Program-made: the position numbers and the translations under genes | Assembly: GCA_023525975.1 (NCBI GenBank) | Contig: CM042035.1 | Coordinates: forward strand, 26,214,001 to 26,278,000 | DNA length: 64,000 nt | Direction of reading: 5' to 3' | DNA from: Smallanthus sonchifolius | Lineage: Eukaryota > Streptophyta > Magnoliopsida > Asterales > Asteraceae | Shown here: positions 60,362 to 64,000 of the stretch, piece after piece | Layout of the letters: each line of letters begins with the position of its first letter | Position numbering within the stretch: position 1 is the first letter of the stretch | The notes under the pieces: model-generated | Told to the model about the DNA's origin: nothing | What the model saw: only the letters and a program-made list of their open reading frames with translations | Databases searched by the model: none

Positions 60362-60748
60362 CTTTTTTAATTTATTTTTTTTACTCTAAACAACGTCATC
60401 CGTTGATTATTATGCAAGCGGACGTGGGTGTAACGAGTTTTTGTCAAAAAACGGTCAACGTACGTAAAGACCCGGGCGCGCGGGTCCGTGTCGGGGAACG
60501 CCCGATCGCGGGAGACACACGTTTAGACGTCGAGTGGAACACGTGTGTCTTCATATACTAGTCAATTATTCTTACGCCCCGGGTGAGCGTGGGAATATGT
60601 TTTGTACAAGGAAGTATAAGAACTAAACGCTCGCCGGCGGATGACGCACGTGTTGACGTAAGGAGGAACGCGCGCGCAAGAGGAGAATGCAAGTAAAAAT
60701 GAGTCATGTGTGGAAGGGGATAAAGTAATAGAATGAAAGAATTATTTC

Positions 60749-60867
60749 GGTTGCGATCATACCAGCACAAAAGCACCGGATCCCATCAGAACTCCGCAGT
60801 TAAGCGTGCTTGGGTGAGAGTAGTACTAGGATGGGTGACCCTCTGAGAAGTCCTCGTGTTGCAACCC
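60749..60867 (+). rRNA. 5S rRNA gene, class D (T94)
   Basis: A21, T67, A98, C94T. Spacer has normal ATACTAGTC and AAGGCGG. Next gene 504 bp on. Confidence 0.96.
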
Positions 60868-61252
60868 CTTTTTTAATTTATTTTTTTTACTCTAAACAAC
60901 GTCATCCGTTGATTATTATGCAAGCGGACGTGGGTGTAACGAGTTTTTGTCAAAAAACGGTCAACGTACGTAAAGACTCGGGCGCGCGGGTCCGTGTCGG
61001 GGAACGCCCGATCGCGGGAGACACACGTTTAGACGTCGAGTGGAACACGTGTGTCTTCATATACTAGTCAATTATTCTTACGCCCCGGGTGAGCGTGGAA
61101 ATATGTTTTGTACAAGGAAGTATAAGAACTAAACGCTCGCCGGCGGGTGACGCACGTGTTGACGTAAGGCGGAACGCGCGCAAGAGAAGAATGCAAGTAA
61201 AAATGAGTCATGTGTGGAAGGGGATAAAGTAATAGAATGAAAGAGTTATTTC

Positions 61253-61371
61253 GGTTGCGATCATACCAGCACTAAAGCACCGGATCCCATCAGAACTTCG
61301 CAGTTAAGCGTGCTTGAGCGAGAGTAGTACTAGGATGGGTGACCCCCTGGGAAGTCCTCGTGTTGCAACTC
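61253..61371 (+). rRNA. 5S rRNA gene, class B (T118)
   Basis: T46, A65, C118T, normal G25. Spacer has private TTTTTGTTAAAAAAC and AAAAATAAGTC. Next gene 500 bp on. Confidence 0.96.
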
Positions 61372-61752
61372 CTTTTTTAATTTATTTTTTTTTACTCTAA
61401 ACAACGTCATCCGTTGATTATTATGCAAGTGGGCGTAACGAGTTTTTGTTAAAAAACGGTCAACGTACGTAAAGACTCGGGCGCGCGGGTCCGTGTCGGG
61501 AACACCCGATCGCGGGAGACACACGTTTAGACGTCGAGTGGAACACGTGTGTCATCTTATACTAGTCAATTATTCTTACGCCTCGGGTGAGCGTGGGAAT
61601 ATGTTTTGTACAAGGAAGTATAAGAACTAAACGCTCGCCGGCGGGTGACGCACGTGTTGACGTAAGGCGGAACGCGCGCGCAAGAGGAGAATGCAAGTAA
61701 AAATAAGTCATGTGTGGAAGGGGATAAAGTAATAGAATGAAAGAATTATTTC

Positions 61753-61871
61753 GGTTGCGATCATACCAGCACTAAAGCATCGGATCCCATCAGAACTCCG
61801 CAGTTAAGCGTGCTTGGGTGAGAGTAGTACTAGGATGGGTGACCCCCTGAGAAGTCCTCGTGTTGCAACCC
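61753..61871 (+). rRNA. 5S rRNA gene, class C
   Basis: T28, T67, A98. The spacer switches from class C type (CTTCATATAC, CCCCGGG) to class A type (TTTTGAACAAGG, AAGGTGG) near 62095-62113. Next gene 506 bp on. Confidence 0.97.
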
Positions 61872-62258
61872 CTTTTTTAATTTATTTTTTTTACTCTAAA
61901 CAACGTCATCCGTTGATTATTATGCAAGCGGACGTGGGTGTAACGAGTTTTTGTCAAAAAACGGTCAACGTACGTAAAGACCCGGGCGCGCGGGTCCGTG
62001 TCGGGGAACGCCCGATCGCGGGAGACACACGTTTAGACGTCGAGTGGAACACGTGTGTCTTCATATACTAGTCAATTATTCTTACGCCCCGGGTGAGCGT
62101 GGGAATATGTTTTGAACAAGGAAGTATAAGAACTAAACGCTCGCCGGCGGGTGACGCACGTGTTGACGTAAGGTGGAACGCGCGCGCAAGAGGAGAATGC
62201 AAGTAAAAATGAGTCATGTGTGGAAGGGGATAAAGTAATAGAATGAAAGAGTTATTTC

Positions 62259-62377
62259 GGTTGCGATCATACCAGCACTAAAGCACCGGATCCCATCAGA
62301 ACTTCGCAGTTAAGCGTGCTTGAGCGAGAGTAGTACTAGGATGGGTGACCCTCTGGGAAGTCCTCGTGTTGCAACCC
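62259..62377 (+). rRNA. 5S rRNA gene, class B (T94)
   Basis: T46, A65, C94T. Next gene 500 bp on. Confidence 0.96.
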
Positions 62378-62758
62378 CTTTTTTAATTTATTTTTTTTTA
62401 CTCTAAACAACGTCATCCGTTGATTATTATGCAAGTGGGCGTAACGAGTTTTTGTCAAAAAACGGTCAACGTACGTAAAGACTCGGGCGAGCGGGTCCGT
62501 GTCGGGAACACCCGATCGCGGGAGACACACGTTTAGACGTCGAGTGGAACACGTGTGTCATCTTATACTAGTCAATTATTCTTACGCCTCGGGTGAGCGT
62601 GGGAATATGTTTTGTACAAGGAAGTATAAGAACTAAACGCTCGCCGGCGGGTGACGCACGTGTTGACGTAAGGCGGAACGCGCGCGCAAGAGGAGAATGC
62701 AAGTAAAAATGAGTCATGTGTGGAAGGGGATAAAGTAATAGAATGAAAGAATTATTTC

Positions 62759-62877
62759 GGTTGCGATCATACCAGCACTAAAGCATCGGATCCCATCAGA
62801 ACTCCGCAGTTAAGCGTGCTTGGGTGAGAGTAGTACTAGGATGGGTGACCCCCTGAGAAGTCCTCGTGTTGCAACCC
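62759..62877 (+). rRNA. 5S rRNA gene, class C
   Basis: T28, T67, A98. Next gene 506 bp on. Confidence 0.97.
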
Positions 62878-63264
62878 CTTTTTTAATTTATTTTTTTTAC
62901 TCTAAACAACGTCATCCGTTGATTATTATGCAAGCGGACGTGGGTGTAACGAGTTTTTGTCAAAAAACGGTCAACGTACGTAAAGACCCGGGCGCGCGGG
63001 TCCGTGTCGGGGAACGCCCGATCGCGGGAGACACACGTTTAGACGTCGAGTGGAACACGTGTGTCTTCATATACTAGTCAATTATTCTTACGCCCCGGGT
63101 GAGCGTGGGAATATGTTTTGTACAAGGAAGTATAAGAACTAAACGCTCGCCGGCGGATGACGCACGTGTTGACGTAAGGCGGAACGCGCGCGCAAGAGGA
63201 GAATGCAAGTAAAAATGAGTCATGTGTGGAAGGGGATAAAGTAATAGAATCAAAGAATTATTTC

Positions 63265-63383
63265 GGTTGCGATCATACCAGCACAAAAGCACCGGATCCC
63301 ATCAGAACTCCGCAGTTAAGCGTGCTTGGGTGAGAGTAGTACTAGGATGGGTGACCCTCTGAGAAGTCCTCGTGTTGCAACCC
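63265..63383 (+). rRNA. 5S rRNA gene, class D (T94)
   Basis: A21, T67, A98, C94T. Upstream has private AGAATCAAAG. Next gene 504 bp on. Confidence 0.96.
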
Positions 63384-63768
63384 CTTTTTTAATTTATTTT
63401 TTTTACTCTAAACAACGTCATCCGTTGATTATTATGCAAGCGGACGTGGGTGTAACGAGTTTTTGTCAAAAAACGGTCAACGTACGTAAAGACTCGGGCG
63501 CGCGGGTCCGTGTCGGGGAACGCCCGATCGCGGGAGACACACGTTTAGACGTCGAGTGGAACACGTGTGTCTTCATATACTAGTCAATTATTCTTACGCC
63601 CCGGGTGAGCGTGGAAATATGTTTTGTACAAGGAAGTATAAGAACTAAACGCTCGCCGGCGGGTGACGCACGTGTTGACGTAAGGCGGAACGCGCGCAAG
63701 AGAAGAATGCAAGTAAAAATGAGTCATGTGTGGAAGGGGATAAAGTAATAGAATGAAAGAGTTATTTC

Positions 63769-63887
63769 GGTTGCGATCATACCAGCACTAAAGCACCGGA
63801 TCCCATCAGAACTTCGCAGTTAAGCGTGCTTGAGCGAGAGTAGTACTAGGATGGGTGACCCCCTGGGAAGTCCTCGTGTTGCAACTC
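63769..63887 (+). rRNA. 5S rRNA gene, class B (T118)
   Basis: T46, A65, C118T. Last complete gene; its spacer (63888-64000) is cut by the window edge. Confidence 0.96.
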
Positions 63888-64000
63888 CTTTTTTAATTTA
63901 TTTTTTTTTACTCTAAACAACGTCATCCGTTGATTATTATGCAAGTGGGCGTAACGAGTTTTTGTCAAAAAACGGTCAACGTACGTAAAGACTCGGGCGC

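Larger units (their letters stand above)
56223..62258 (+). repeat. 4-unit C-D-B-B block, 2010 bp, about three copies
   Basis: Starts at 56223, 58233 and 60243 are exactly 2010 bp apart. The third copy diverges: its fourth gene is class C instead of class B T94. Confidence 0.85.
1..64000 (+). repeat. Tandem 5S rDNA array, 127 full units plus a partial one
   Basis: The same unit of 499-507 bp (119-nt 5S gene plus spacer of about 380-388 bp) repeats head to tail from edge to edge with no inversion, gap or foreign insert. Both ends of the window cut the array, so its true size is unknown. Units differ by scattered substitutions and by small length changes: a 7-bp segment near the middle of the spacer, poly-T and poly-A runs, and a GC-dinucleotide run. 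Stretches between genes hold only this spacer; nothing else was found in them on either strand. Classes A-D are defined in the summary. Confidence 0.98.

Noticed and set aside
1..64000. CRISPR array
   Set aside because: Regular spacing exists, but the repeated unit is about 500 bp and both 'repeat' and 'spacer' are near-identical between units. No short repeats with unique spacers and no cas genes.
1..64000. Plain satellite DNA or a transposon-derived repeat
   Set aside because: The 119-nt block with closing helix, box A, intermediate element, box C and T-run is a 5S rRNA gene. No target-site duplications, terminal repeats or transposase remains. SINE elements derived from 5S would carry an A-rich tail and be dispersed.
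516..64000. Linked 18S-5.8S-25S genes, tRNA or snRNA genes inside the spacers (as in plants with linked rDNA)
   Set aside because: Spacers are all about 380-388 bp, of one family, and show no cloverleaf, B box or large-rRNA sequence.

Overview
The whole 64-kb window is one uninterrupted head-to-tail array of nuclear 5S ribosomal RNA genes, all on the + strand. I count 127 complete genes of about 119 nt (the exact 3' end is uncertain by 1-2 nt), plus the last 15 nt of another gene at the left edge. The start-to-start distance is 499-507 bp, so each unit is one gene plus a spacer of about 380-388 bp. I see no protein gene, tRNA, transposon or CRISPR array. The short open frames in every unit run through the RNA gene and spacer and repeat only because the unit repeats.

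The gene sequence (start GGTTGCGATCATACCAGCAC, internal promoter AGTTAAGCGTGCTTGG and GGATGGGTGACC, end GTTGCAACCC plus a T-run) is that of a flowering plant, probably a eudicot. C at position 49 and a unit of about 500 bp fit that. I cannot name the species. The end helix reads GGTTGC/GCAACC instead of the more usual GGGTGC/GCACCC or GGATGC/GCATCC, so pairing is kept by covariation.

Layout of a unit: upstream AT-rich segment with ATAAAG at -29 to -24 and usually C at -1; the 119-nt gene with its internal control region (box A about 50-64, intermediate element about 67-72, box C about 80-97); T6 terminator, AATTTA and a second T-run; then a CpG-rich spacer full of ACGT cores, with a 9-bp inverted repeat in its middle.

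Numbering is within the gene, G1 being the first base of GGTTGC. The genes fall into four diagnostic classes. Class A (33 copies): T108. Class B (48): T46 and A65. Class C (20): T28, T67 and A98. Class D (26): A21, T67 and A98. None of the 127 copies carries the common plant base at all of these sites. The left part (to about 18.5 kb) is rich in classes C and D. From 18.5 to 24 kb only A and B alternate. The rest is built from nested block duplications of 2 to 14 units that share private mutations (offsets about 1007, 2010, 2517, 3516, 4029, 5036, 5527 and 7031 bp), showing repeated unequal exchange or segmental amplification. Several recombinant units can be seen. No new kind of biological system is evident. 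The interest lies in the higher-order structure, the class-specific changes in the RNA and the promoter variants.
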